64,000 nucleotides of DNA from Thaumasiovibrio occultus (GCA_019703815.1 AP023052.1:868001-932000); one strand, 5' to 3'. Numbered from the stretch's first letter, positions 30,276 through 38,927 are shown. Notes: generated by a model not told the origin, from the letters alone. Numbers and translations are program-made.

Positions 30276-32728
30276 AGTTGGTTTTCAACTCATTAACCAC
30301 CAAAGGGCTAGCTTTTCTTGTACTGCTGTTTGTTGGCTTAACCGCAATGGTGCTGTGGGTCATCGATATGCGCGCGACTCGGATGCTCGAAGATAAGGTT
30401 AAGCAGTACTTAATGGCTGAAGCGGAATCGACAGCCAATGCGGTGAGTGGTTTTGTCAGCAACATTGAAGGGGTGACAGCAGTATTGGCCGCCGCCGCAG
30501 AAACAAAAGATCCGGCAGAACTGCCCCAGTTGATGGAATTACTGTTTAGTAATGAATCGACCAAAGATCTCATCGCGGGAGGGGGGATTTGGCCAGAGCC
30601 TTATCAAGGGGTCAATCGCACTTATCTTGATAGCTTGTTTTATGCCAAGAACGAGTCGGGTCAACTGGTGCAGTACCATGAATACAATCGCATGATGCAT
30701 CGGCCTTATTTTAATGAAGAGTGGTATGTGCCGAATCAGTGGTCGAAGGCGGGGGATGTCTATTGGTCTCGCTCCTATACCGATCCTTACACCCATGAGC
30801 CTATGGTCACCAGCAGTATGCCGTATTTTGATGGCGATAAGCTGGCCGGGGTAGTGACGATTGATGTGCGTTTGGCGGGGTTGCAAGATCATCTCACTAG
30901 CAAAGGCTCTGAAGTGGGGGGCTATCTCACGCTATTGGATCGCGCAGGCCGTTTTTTATTTTACCCTCAGCCGCAAATGGTGATGACTTATTCCGCGCAA
31001 GGACCCCAATCGGTCGGGGTTGATGTGTTGGCCCAACGCGATAATCGCTACGCACCTCATGCATTGGCGTTCAGTCATTATGCCCAGCAATTACGCACTC
31101 GTGCTGAGCAGCAAGAAGATGTGTTTGAAATGGCGCTGAGCATCATGCAGCAGACCAATGACGTTAACTACCAGTATGCCTTGATGTTGGCCTCTGGCAT
31201 TGTGGATTCGCCTAATCAGGCTGCGACTCTGGAAGTGTTGCCGGCGTTCAATACTACGCTGCCTGATGATCCGGTGCTCAACCAAGAAGTGTTCCTTATT
31301 GCGTCCGCGATGCCGCAAACCGGATGGCTACTCTCAGTGGCGATCCCGCGCGGGGCGGTATTTACTGCCGTGAATCGGCTCGAATCCGCAATTGTTTTAG
31401 CGATTATTCCGTCAGTGATATTAGCCTTGGTGCTGGCGTGGGTGATGTTTCGTCACAGTATTATTCGCCCGTTGCAAGCGGCAGCGGATGCTCTCGAAAG
31501 TGAAGAAAAAACCGGTCATGCGGCGACACTACCCATATTTAGCCGCGATGAGTTGGGGCTATTGGTTGGTAAGTTTAACCAGCGCAGCCAAGCATTAGTG
31601 AAGACGCGCCAATCGATTGAGCGTGACGCGAAAGCCAAGCAACGAGCGGTCTCGACCATTGCTCACGAATATACCCAGCCACTGCGTTGGCTGCATCATA
31701 AGGCGGCGACTTTACCTCAGTCTAATCCGGCTGATATCAATGCGATGGCATCACATCTCAAAATGTCGGCTCAACTACTTGAGCGTTTAACCTTGGATAT
31801 GTACCAAGTCCAGCACCATTTAGAAACGCCGCTTAAATTGCATTATCGTACGTTTTCTCTTAATCAGTTAAGTGATTATGTTTACCATGCCTTTGCTGCA
31901 CCTTCGCAGCGAACACAGGTAGATTTTCGCTATTGGGTCGATGAAAACCTGCCGGACGGGTTGATTGGCGATGATGTTCGCTTGCAGCAGATCTTACTCA
32001 ATTTGACGCAAATTTCCCTCAAGTTGACGCAAGTCGGGCATGTGTACTTGCAGATGAACCTTGATACGAGCGGCCAAGATCATATTACAGTGCGGTTTTC
32101 TGTTTCTGATAGCGGCCACGGCTTTAGTGATAGCGAGAAAGCGTTGTTGCGTGAGGGCAATGCGACAGAAACCATGTCGAAAGATTGCTTGGCATTGTTG
32201 CACGCGCAGCAGTTGATCATGCAAATGAATGGGCGCTGGGATATGGTCAGTGATGCCGGTTTTGGCACCACGTTTACCTTTTGGTTGGAGTTTGGCTTGG
32301 CGGTGCGTCAACGGGGAGCCGATGACACCGCTGTGGCGAAAGAAAGAGCCATTTTGGTCGTTGAAGATAACCGCATTCACCGTAAAAGCTTGGTCGCTAA
32401 GCTGAGCCAAATGGGCTTGCGCACAGAAAGCGTTGATTGTGGTAAGCAGACCTTATCGATGCTGGAAACGCGCTGCTATGAGATGGTGTTTATTAACGTG
32501 CGATCGATAGCGATCGACGGTTTAAACGTGATCCGTCAGATCCGTTTAATGAACAGCGAGGTTCGTAACACTCAGATCATTGCGTTACGCGAACGGGGGC
32601 AGCACGAGGCGCAATGGCCGCCAATGATCGACATCGATGACGTGCTGGATTTGCCGTTAATTGATGAAGAGTTAAACGATTTGCTCCGCGCCGTTTTCTC
32701 GCAGGATGAAACTGAAGCGGTGAATTGA
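30272..32728 (+). CDS. Cache-HAMP hybrid histidine kinase with degenerate receiver
   Basis: 818 residues. A membrane segment near 10-30, a periplasmic dCache-like sensor (about 35-360, with the GGIWPEPYQG and YFNEEWY blocks), a second membrane segment (about 372-395), HAMP, HisKA with H465 in AHEYTQPLRWL, an HATPase domain, and a C-terminal receiver. The ATPase keeps DSGHGFS, but the N-box reads NLTQISLKL: N577 is kept and the second Asn is I581. The receiver has VVEDN, but the phospho-acceptor Asp is Asn (N742) and the KP motif is lost. No response regulator is adjacent. Confidence 0.85.
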   Translation: MKLVFNSLTTKGLAFLVLLFVGLTAMVLWVIDMRATRMLEDKVKQYLMAEAESTANAVSGFVSNIEGVTAVLAAAAETKDPAELPQLMELLFSNESTKDLIAGGGIWPEPYQGVNRTYLDSLFYAKNESGQLVQYHEYNRMMHRPYFNEEWYVPNQWSKAGDVYWSRSYTDPYTHEPMVTSSMPYFDGDKLAGVVTIDVRLAGLQDHLTSKGSEVGGYLTLLDRAGRFLFYPQPQMVMTYSAQGPQSVGVDVLAQRDNRYAPHALAFSHYAQQLRTRAEQQEDVFEMALSIMQQTNDVNYQYALMLASGIVDSPNQAATLEVLPAFNTTLPDDPVLNQEVFLIASAMPQTGWLLSVAIPRGAVFTAVNRLESAIVLAIIPSVILALVLAWVMFRHSIIRPLQAAADALESEEKTGHAATLPIFSRDELGLLVGKFNQRSQALVKTRQSIERDAKAKQRAVSTIAHEYTQPLRWLHHKAATLPQSNPADINAMASHLKMSAQLLERLTLDMYQVQHHLETPLKLHYRTFSLNQLSDYVYHAFAAPSQRTQVDFRYWVDENLPDGLIGDDVRLQQILLNLTQISLKLTQVGHVYLQMNLDTSGQDHITVRFSVSDSGHGFSDSEKALLREGNATETMSKDCLALLHAQQLIMQMNGRWDMVSDAGFGTTFTFWLEFGLAVRQRGADDTAVAKERAILVVEDNRIHRKSLVAKLSQMGLRTESVDCGKQTLSMLETRCYEMVFINVRSIAIDGLNVIRQIRLMNSEVRNTQIIALRERGQHEAQWPPMIDIDDVLDLPLIDEELNDLLRAVFSQDETEAVN

Positions 32729-32738
32729 CACTGAAAGC

Positions 32739-32752
32739 TTGATCGAGGTCAA
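32739..32752. promoter_or_regulatory. FNR-like box upstream of the YgbA-type gene
   Basis: TTGATCGAGGTCAA matches 9 of 10 defined bases of the FNR consensus TTGAT-N4-ATCAA. A GATAAT -10 element lies at 32774-32779. The box centre is 41.5 bases from a start near 32787, the geometry of class II activation by FNR/CRP-family proteins. Confidence 0.6.
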
Positions 32753-32788
32753 AGGAATTTACTGACGATTGGGGATAATCGCCTCGCT

Positions 32789-33121
32789 ATGAATATGTTA
32801 ATGCGATTAATTGAACCTCATCATCAGCAACCTGATGTCTTAATTGAGATGGTCCAGTCTTACTGTTCGAGAGTGCATCGCGGGGCTGTGACCTGTGCTG
32901 ATTGCCAAGAATTGGCTGAGCTCATTACTCATAAAATGATTAACTGCCAGGCAGGCAAAGAGAAAAAGTGTTGTACGCAGTGTGACAGCCGCTGTTTTTC
33001 TGATGCGCAACGTTTGCAGTTGAAGCACATTAAAACCTGGTCAATTGAAAAGATTGGCTGGAAAAAGCCGGGCATGATGTTGCGTTATCACTGGGGACAG
33101 TCGAGCAAAAGCGTGAGTTAG
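32789..33121 (+). CDS. YgbA-like protein (NO-stimulated promoter family)
   Basis: 110 residues. The Cys pattern resembles E. coli YgbA: YCSRVH then CADCQEL, NCQAGKEKKCCTQC and RCF, nine Cys in all, suggesting metal or Fe-S binding. The family is named after induction by nitrosative stress and YgbA is under NsrR in enterobacteria. Alternative ATG codons occur at 32795 and 32804, and no good ribosome-binding site precedes any of them. The predicted transcript would begin at or just before the first ATG. It lies 60 bases after the kinase gene but has its own likely promoter. Confidence 0.75.
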   Translation: MNMLMRLIEPHHQQPDVLIEMVQSYCSRVHRGAVTCADCQELAELITHKMINCQAGKEKKCCTQCDSRCFSDAQRLQLKHIKTWSIEKIGWKKPGMMLRYHWGQSSKSVS

Positions 33122-33154
33122 TGCTTGTTTGCTCGCACGGTTAGTCAAAATAAA

Positions 33155-33177
33155 TGGGTGCACGTCACCCTTTTTTC
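33155..33177 (+). terminator. Terminator after the YgbA-type gene
   Basis: GGGTG pairs with CACCC around a five-base loop, followed by six T. Confidence 0.65.
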
Positions 33178-33203
33178 TTATCTCTTATCTCTTATCTCTT
33201 ATC
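33176..33203 (+). repeat. Four tandem copies of the 7-mer TCTTATC
   Basis: Exact head-to-tail copies in the intergenic space directly after the terminator T-run. Such short perfect repeats can vary in copy number by slippage; here it is outside coding sequence. Confidence 0.85.
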
Positions 33204-33285
33204 TTCGAGTTTTCCCTGCATTTAATGGGATTAAACGTGTTTGGATGTTTGTGTCGCGATGGATACACCAATTGTGGTCGCAAGG

Positions 33286-33316
33286 CATAAAAAACGCTGA
33301 CCGAAGCCAGCGTTTT
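33286..33316 (-). terminator. Terminator after the M20 peptidase gene
   Basis: AAACGCTG and CAGCGTTT arms with an A-run on the left, which gives a T-run on the minus strand. Confidence 0.75.
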
Positions 33317-33338
33317 AGAGATTGGGGGAACAATCTAC

Positions 33339-34460
33339 TTATTTTGCAGCGATCTTTTCAAGTACGCGCATCAGTAGACGGATACGTGGTTCGATAGTGT
33401 TCAATACCATGTACTCGTCTGGGCCGTGCATCATTGCGCCTGCAGGACCGAAGCCGTCAAGAGTTGGAACACCCAGTACTGCAGTTAGGTTTGCGTCAGA
33501 GCCGCCACCCACTGCTTGCCAAGTGATGTTGATATCCACTTCTTTACCTGCTTCTTCAACTAGACCCATCAGCTCTTCGGTTTTCTCAGAAGGCACCATT
33601 GAAGGTTTGTGCGCTTCACGTACTAGCTCACAAGATACGCCGTCAACGAAAGGAGTCATGTTGCTTAGCGTGTTGTGTACGTGATCGTACTCGTCGTTGT
33701 CCCAGAAACGAACGTCAACGATCAGCTCAGCGTGATCAGGAACGATGTTCGCGCCCGCACCACCTTTCACTACACCTGCGTTCAGAGTAGTACCAGATTC
33801 GAAGTTAGTTAGCTTGTTAACTTCTAGGATCCAGTGTGCCATTTCGCTGATTGCGCTACGGCCGTTCTGTGGATCGTTACCAGCGTGCGCGGCTTTACCT
33901 TTGAAGGTCATCTTGTAGCGCGCCATACCCTTACGCGCTTTAACTAGCGAGCCGTCAGCACGTGCAGCTTCGATAACAAGAACGTGTTTTGCTTTTAGTG
34001 CAACGCCACGCATCCACTCTTGAGAGTGTAGAGAACCGATCTCTTCATCAGGGTTCATACATACGCAGATAGACATTTTGTCTAGAAGAGCTTTGTCTAG
34101 GTTACGCATGGTGTAAACGATGTTTAGCAGACCTGATTTCATGTCTGCAACGCCTGGACCGTATGCTTTTTCGTCGTCGAATGTCATCGGGCGCGCAGCG
34201 GCAGTACCTACAGGGAAAACAGTATCCATGTGGCCGATCAGCATCACATCGATGTGCTCTGCTTCTGGCTTGTTACGGATTTCCAGACCTGGGCCAGCGA
34301 TGCCACAGTCAACAACTTTGATGTCCCAGCCACCCATTGCTTCGTATTTAGCAGCCATTTGGCTTGCTACAGCTTCCAGACCTTCTTTGGTCAGGGTGCC
34401 ACAGTCTACGTTGATAAGTGGACGTAGTTCTTCAAGATAATCTTGTAGAGAGAAGTTCAT
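33339..34460 (-). CDS. M20 family metallopeptidase (carboxypeptidase G2-like)
   Basis: About 373 residues. Zinc-site landmarks are GHMDTVFP (His-x-Asp), YGPGVADMKSG (bridging Asp), NPDEEIGS (general base Glu and ligand) and a late His in AMMHGPDEYM. A dimerisation domain with KAAHAG lies in the middle. The ATG at 34460 follows AGAGGAAAA and is preferred to one seven codons upstream. No signal peptide, so cytoplasmic. It is third in the operon yjiH-yjiG-M20, which suggests hydrolysis of a peptide or N-acyl amino acid brought in by the membrane pair. Confidence 0.88.
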   Translation of the reverse strand: MNFSLQDYLEELRPLINVDCGTLTKEGLEAVASQMAAKYEAMGGWDIKVVDCGIAGPGLEIRNKPEAEHIDVMLIGHMDTVFPVGTAAARPMTFDDEKAYGPGVADMKSGLLNIVYTMRNLDKALLDKMSICVCMNPDEEIGSLHSQEWMRGVALKAKHVLVIEAARADGSLVKARKGMARYKMTFKGKAAHAGNDPQNGRSAISEMAHWILEVNKLTNFESGTTLNAGVVKGGAGANIVPDHAELIVDVRFWDNDEYDHVHNTLSNMTPFVDGVSCELVREAHKPSMVPSEKTEELMGLVEEAGKEVDINITWQAVGGGSDANLTAVLGVPTLDGFGPAGAMMHGPDEYMVLNTIEPRIRLLMRVLEKIAAK

Positions 34461-34536
34461 GGTTTTTCCTCTTAGAGACATGCCTTAGGCATATGAAGAA
34501 GGGCGGCAAAGTGCCGCCCTGTCAGGATTCAAGTCT

Positions 34537-34992
34537 TTACACCAAGATGTTCATGACGAACATGGCGATGAAGGCGTTGAAAACAGAAATCACAATCATT
34601 GGAATGTAGTGACGGCCTTCAGTACCGATCACACCCAAAATACGGCCCAAGTACTGCACTTGAGAACCCATTAGGTAGATAGCCGGTGCAAGGATAGCAA
34701 CGTGGCTACCGTCAAGGATGCCGCCGTCGAATAGAGAGATAACAACGCCAACCGCGCCGCCCATCGACATCCATGCGCCGATCAGAACCGCCGCCGCTTC
34801 ACCAGGAAGACCGAAGATGCCCATGATTGGTGCAAAGATAACGCCCATTGCGTCTAGCGCGCCGGTCAGCTTTAGGATTTTGATAATGATGAATGCCATC
34901 ATTACGTTTGGAATTGTGCTGGTGGTAGAGATGTTCCAGCCTTTACGTGCACCTTCAACGAAGATGTCAGTGATCATTTTTGATTGTGACAT
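34537..34992 (-). CDS. yjiG: YjiG family membrane protein (nucleoside-recognition domain)
   Basis: 151 residues with about four membrane segments; GLPGEAAAVLIGAWMSMGGAVG is the conserved gate-like block. It is the YjiG half of the YjiH/YjiG pair. In E. coli these flank the isoaspartyl dipeptidase gene iadA and are presumed to move its substrate. Its ATG overlaps the yjiH stop by one base (TAATG), indicating coupled translation. Confidence 0.87.
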   Translation of the reverse strand: MSQSKMITDIFVEGARKGWNISTTSTIPNVMMAFIIIKILKLTGALDAMGVIFAPIMGIFGLPGEAAAVLIGAWMSMGGAVGVVISLFDGGILDGSHVAILAPAIYLMGSQVQYLGRILGVIGTEGRHYIPMIVISVFNAFIAMFVMNILV

Positions 34993-35705
34993 TATGCTGC
35001 TTCCTTCTGAGTGTTAGCTGATTTTTTGTCGGCGAATTGCAACCAGAAGCGGAAGATGTTCGCACCTACAATTTTCATGATGAACATGATGGCAACGGCT
35101 AGACCGATTGAAGAAGTCACAGCAGGGGTGCCGTCAGCGTAAGCCAGAGTGAAAAGTACAGCGCCAGAAGAGAAGAAGTTAACGATCGTTGCGCCGGCAG
35201 AGAACTGGAACATAGCAAACACATCAGTTTCACGTTGCGTCAGTTTGCCTTCTTCTTGAAGTTGGCGAGTCATTGAAGCGCCCGCATCGGTGTTTTGCAG
35301 AGAAGCGATCAGTGCTAGACCTGTGTCACCAGGGATACCCATTAGAGGACGTAGCAGAGGAGTTAGCAGTTTACGCGCCGCTTCCAGAGCACCAAAGTGT
35401 TCAAGAACGTTGATCATGCCCAGTGCGAACATAACGGTAGGAACCAGCGTTAGAGCGAACAAGAAACCATCACGTGCACCGTTACCGCCAGCACCACGCA
35501 TAGTTGTTTTAGTTACTTCAACCGCACCTTCTGCGTCAACAACAACGTTGTTCGCCATAGTACCGAATGCACCGTTCAGGGTGTTGAAGTCAAAGATGCC
35601 ATACCATTCGTTGGTTTGCAGGGCACCTGAGAAGAATACGAAAGCGAAAGCTAGTGCAATATATGCACCAATAGAGACTTTCTTGCTCTCTGCTGGATTG
35701 CTCAT
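34992..35705 (-). CDS. yjiH: YjiH family membrane protein (nucleoside-recognition domain)
   Basis: 237 residues with several membrane segments, including FALTLVPTVMFALGMINVLEHFG and the conserved GDTGLALIASLQNTDAGASM. First gene of the operon yjiH-yjiG-M20 peptidase. Its substrate is unknown; the neighbouring peptidase points to a peptide-like compound. An FNR-like box lies 85 bases upstream of the start. Confidence 0.87.
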   Translation of the reverse strand: MSNPAESKKVSIGAYIALAFAFVFFSGALQTNEWYGIFDFNTLNGAFGTMANNVVVDAEGAVEVTKTTMRGAGGNGARDGFLFALTLVPTVMFALGMINVLEHFGALEAARKLLTPLLRPLMGIPGDTGLALIASLQNTDAGASMTRQLQEEGKLTQRETDVFAMFQFSAGATIVNFFSSGAVLFTLAYADGTPAVTSSIGLAVAIMFIMKIVGANIFRFWLQFADKKSANTQKEAA

Positions 35706-36199
35706 AGTTAAACCTCTGTTTTTATGTGGGGTTATCTAGCATAAATAAGAACTAGAGCGCCTATTTTCACTATTCAGCGGAGGAATTATTTGATCGGGGT
35801 CAATATGTGCTACTGAAATGTTACGTAGCGCTATTTAGGTCACACTTTTGGTGGTTTTATTGGTGTTTTTGATTGTTTTGAATTGTTTTAATGGTTAATT
35901 GAACTTTTCTTATGTTTTCATAATGAGGTTGTAATGTTGCCAAAAGATCATTTTCGGCAACCTTGGTTTTCTGGAGTGCAATATATTCTTAAAAAACATG
36001 TACTGGAACATATAGATAGAGTCTGTTCAGTTAGGATTCAGCTACCGGATTTTGTTCTGTTGCAAGGTTGTATTTTGTCGTTAACTAACCGTTTACAGGG
36101 TACGGTTTGTTAAGACTGAAATGTCTTATTTCTCTTGTCTTTACAGGGGTAACGCGCCATTATGTCCGTTGGTTTAATTTATCAGGGAGTGGATCTGTA
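35706..36199. other. Divergent intergenic region yjiH / asd
   Basis: About 490 AT-rich bases. It holds the FNR-like box at 35790 and the presumed asd promoter and long leader. I looked for a lysine riboswitch before asd and did not see its conserved core. A start-less frame from 36107 runs into asd but is not considered part of it. Confidence 0.5.
35790..35803. promoter_or_regulatory. FNR-like box upstream of yjiH
   Basis: TTGATCGGGGTCAA, 9 of 10 defined bases of TTGAT-N4-ATCAA, and only one base different from the box at 32739. It lies 85 bases before the yjiH start. The expected class II -10 region near 35762-35767 is only a weak match on the minus strand. Confidence 0.5.
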
Positions 36200-37318
36200 A
36201 TGATGAAAGTGGGTTTAGTTGGCTGGCGAGGGATGGTCGGCTCTGTCTTAATGCAACGAATGGTTGAAGAACGTGATTTTGACCATATCGAGCCCGTTTT
36301 TTACTCAACGTCTCAAATCGGTATTCCTGCGCCAAACTACGGCAAAGAAGCCGGTATGCTACAAGACGCGTTTGACATTGATAGCCTGAAAAAGCTAGAT
36401 GCAATTATTACCTGTCAAGGCGGTAGTTACACTGAGAAAGTTTATCCAGCACTACGTCAAGCCGGTTGGAAAGGTTATTGGATCGATGCAGCATCAACCC
36501 TGCGTTTGGACTCAAACAGTATCATTACCCTAGATCCGGTTAATTTCGACCAAATTAAACAAGGCATCCACTCTGGCGTTAACACCTATGTCGGTGGTAA
36601 CTGTACGGTTAGTTTGATGCTGATGGCCGTCGGTGGTCTATACCAAGCTGGCTTGGTTGAATGGATGACGGCGCAAACGTACCAAGCGGCTTCGGGTGCC
36701 GGTGCGAAAAACATGCGTGAGCTGATCAGCCAAATGGGCGTGATCAACGATACCGTAACATCAGAGCTTGCCAACCCAGCGACGTCGATTTTGGATATCG
36801 ACCGTAAAGTAGCTGAAGCGCTGCGTTCTGATGATTTCCCTGCCAATGAATTCGGTGTGCCGCTAGCGGGCTCATTGATCCCATGGATTGATGTGAAGCG
36901 TGATAACGGCCAGAGCAAGGAAGAGTGGAAAGGCGGTGTAGAGACCAACAAGATCTTGGGTCTACAAGACAGCCCAATTCCTGTCGATGGCACCTGTGTG
37001 CGTATCGGTGCGATGCGTTGTCACTCACAAGCGCTGACGTTGAAGCTGAAAAAAGCAGTTCCACTGGACGAAATCCACGACATCATCGCGCAACATAACG
37101 ATTGGGTAAAAGTGATCCCGAACGAGCGTGACATCACCATGCGTGAACTAACCCCAGCGAAAGTAACGGGCACCTTGTCGGTACCTGTTGGTCGTTTGCG
37201 TAAGCTAGCCATGGGTGATGACTTCCTGAATGCGTTCACCGTCGGTGACCAATTGCTTTGGGGGGCGGCTGAGCCACTGCGTCGTACACTACGCATTATC
37301 ATGGCAGAAAAAGCTTAA
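36200..37318 (+). CDS. asd: Aspartate-semialdehyde dehydrogenase
   Basis: 372 residues (E. coli Asd 367). It makes aspartate semialdehyde from aspartyl phosphate with NADPH, for lysine/diaminopimelate, threonine and methionine. N-terminal [21 protein letters not shown] binds NADP; the catalytic Cys is in GGNCTVSLM and the catalytic His in [15 protein letters not shown] about 10 bases upstream supports the ATG at 36200 (or 36203). Confidence 0.96.
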   Translation: MMKVGLVGWRGMVGSVLMQRMVEERDFDHIEPVFYSTSQIGIPAPNYGKEAGMLQDAFDIDSLKKLDAIITCQGGSYTEKVYPALRQAGWKGYWIDAASTLRLDSNSIITLDPVNFDQIKQGIHSGVNTYVGGNCTVSLMLMAVGGLYQAGLVEWMTAQTYQAASGAGAKNMRELISQMGVINDTVTSELANPATSILDIDRKVAEALRSDDFPANEFGVPLAGSLIPWIDVKRDNGQSKEEWKGGVETNKILGLQDSPIPVDGTCVRIGAMRCHSQALTLKLKKAVPLDEIHDIIAQHNDWVKVIPNERDITMRELTPAKVTGTLSVPVGRLRKLAMGDDFLNAFTVGDQLLWGAAEPLRRTLRIIMAEKA

Positions 37319-37365
37319 TTGATTGCATGCTGCCACGTTAGCAAAGCGATTCAAAATACTAAGAA

Positions 37366-37392
37366 AGCCACCGGAAACGGTGGTTTTTTTTA
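37366..37392 (+). terminator. Terminator after asd
   Basis: AGCCACCG and CGGTGGTT arms around GAAA, followed by a run of T. Confidence 0.85.
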
Positions 37393-37592
37393 TGTCTCAA
37401 TACCGTGTTTTCCTGCCGCTTGATAAAAAGACCCCAGTGAGTCAACGCCATTTAATGTATCGGCAGAAAATAAGCGCGTTGTTTCAAGCAGTGAGTTGAG
37501 CAGAATAATTTAACGAGCTGATGTTGCTAGCTGGCAGGAAATGACGGTGGGTTATAACACAGTGGATCAATGCGACATCGAACAGAAAGGGC

Positions 37593-37623
37593 CATAAAAA
37601 AAGCCAGCGAAAGCTGGCTTTTT
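37593..37623 (-). terminator. Terminator after sodB
   Basis: AAAGCCAGC pairs with GCTGGCTTT around a GAAA-type loop, with A-run and T-run on the two sides, so it could act on both strands. The space from 37393 to 37592 shows nothing else. Confidence 0.8.
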
Positions 37624-37640
37624 TGCATTTCGAACTGAAA

Positions 37641-38225
37641 TTACGCGCCGAAGTTTTCTGCTGCGAATTCCCAGTTTACTAGCGCCCAGAATGCGTTCAT
37701 GTAGTCTGGACGTACGTTGCGGAAATCGATGTAGTACGCGTGTTCCCACAGATCAACGGTCAGAACTGGTGTCACACCTTCGTCAGTCAGCGGAGTTGCC
37801 GCGTTAGAGGTGTTAACGATATCTAGGCTGCCGTCTGCTTTTTTCACCAACCAAGTCCAAGAAGAACCGAAGTTGTTGATTGCAGAATCAGTGAACTTCG
37901 CTTTGAAGTCTTCGAAAGAACCAAAGCTCGCGTTGATCGCGTCAGCTAGTGCACCAGTAGGCTCTGCGCCACCTTTTGGCGATAGGCAGTGCCAGTAGAA
38001 AGTGTGGTTCCAGATTTGAGCTGCGTTGTTAAAAATACCACCAGTTGAAGTTTTGATGATCTCTTCTAGAGACTTACCTTCGAACTCAGTACCTGGGATC
38101 AAACCGTTTAGCTTAACCACGTAAGTGTTGTGGTGTTTGCCGTGGTGGAAGTCCAGAGTCTCAGCAGAGATGTGTGGTTCCAATGCTGTTTTTTCGTATG
38201 GTAGTGCTGGTAGTTCAAATGCCAT
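37641..38225 (-). CDS. sodB: Superoxide dismutase [Fe]
   Basis: 194 residues, the standard SodB length. Metal ligands are visible in the family blocks: HHGKHHNTYV (first His), WNHTFYW (second His), and DLWEHAYYIDF (Asp and His). It removes superoxide in the cytoplasm. The ATG at 38225 follows AAGGAGAG; 22 further codons upstream are open but unlikely. Divergent from grxD, as in E. coli. Confidence 0.96.
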   Translation of the reverse strand: MAFELPALPYEKTALEPHISAETLDFHHGKHHNTYVVKLNGLIPGTEFEGKSLEEIIKTSTGGIFNNAAQIWNHTFYWHCLSPKGGAEPTGALADAINASFGSFEDFKAKFTDSAINNFGSSWTWLVKKADGSLDIVNTSNAATPLTDEGVTPVLTVDLWEHAYYIDFRNVRPDYMNAFWALVNWEFAAENFGA

Positions 38226-38565
38226 TGCTCGGCTCTCCTTATCTCGGGGTTGCTCAACCCCATATGATTTTGCTTCCAGTGGGAGCATCAAGGCTCCCGG
38301 ATTTATTCTTTTGGGCTGATAAAATTAGTTTATCAAGTTTTTACTTTATTAAAAGGCTTTTCGATAAATTTTATAAAGCTTATACTCTTCAACAAGAAAA
38401 TCCGTTAACTGCTTTGTGTTATTGAAATGTCACTGATTTTTAGCTGTTTGATTGTTGAAAAAGTCGCCTTTTTTAACAAAGACCCAGTTTATGTAGGCAT
38501 TTTTTTTCGTTAGCACTGAGAGTAGAATGGGACTTTAAGCACAACAGAGATGAATTGAGGAAGCC
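38226..38565. other. Divergent intergenic region sodB / grxD
   Basis: 340 AT-rich bases holding both promoters. An inverted repeat (TTGTTGAAAAAG with CTTTTTTAACAA, 38452-38479) lies about 90 bases before grxD. No clear Fur box was found. Confidence 0.4.
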
Positions 38566-38904
38566 ATGGAAACGATTGACAAAATCAAGCAGCAGATCGC
38601 AGAGAACGATATCCTGCTTTACATGAAAGGTTCACCAAAGTTGCCAAGCTGTGGCTTTTCTTCGCAAGCGGCGCAAGCACTAATGGCATGCGGCGAGAAA
38701 TTTGCGTACGTTGATATCCTGCAAAACCAAGATATCCGCGCAGAGCTACCAGTTTACGCCCAATGGCCAACGTTCCCGCAACTGTGGGTAGAAGGTGAGC
38801 TGATCGGTGGCTGTGACATCATTATCGAGATGTTCCAAAAAGGTGAGCTGCAGCCATTGGTGAAAGAAGCCGCGGCGCGTCGTGACGCGAAAAGTGCAGA
38901 ATAA
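38566..38904 (+). CDS. grxD: Monothiol glutaredoxin Grx4
   Basis: 112 residues with the CGFS active site (LPSCGFSSQAAQAL) and the glutathione-binding WPTFPQLWVEGELIGGCDI block. Monothiol glutaredoxins of this type carry and transfer 2Fe-2S clusters. Divergent from sodB; followed by a terminator. Confidence 0.96.
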   Translation: METIDKIKQQIAENDILLYMKGSPKLPSCGFSSQAAQALMACGEKFAYVDILQNQDIRAELPVYAQWPTFPQLWVEGELIGGCDIIIEMFQKGELQPLVKEAAARRDAKSAE

Positions 38905-38927
38905 TCGCTGACAGTGGTATGAAAAAT

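Noticed and set aside
33125..33397. A 90-codon plus-strand frame after the YgbA-type gene
   Set aside because: It crosses two terminators, a tandem repeat and the end of the M20 gene; composition is not coding-like.
35900..36199. Lysine riboswitch upstream of asd
   Set aside because: I could not find the conserved five-helix junction sequence or a terminator stem before the start.
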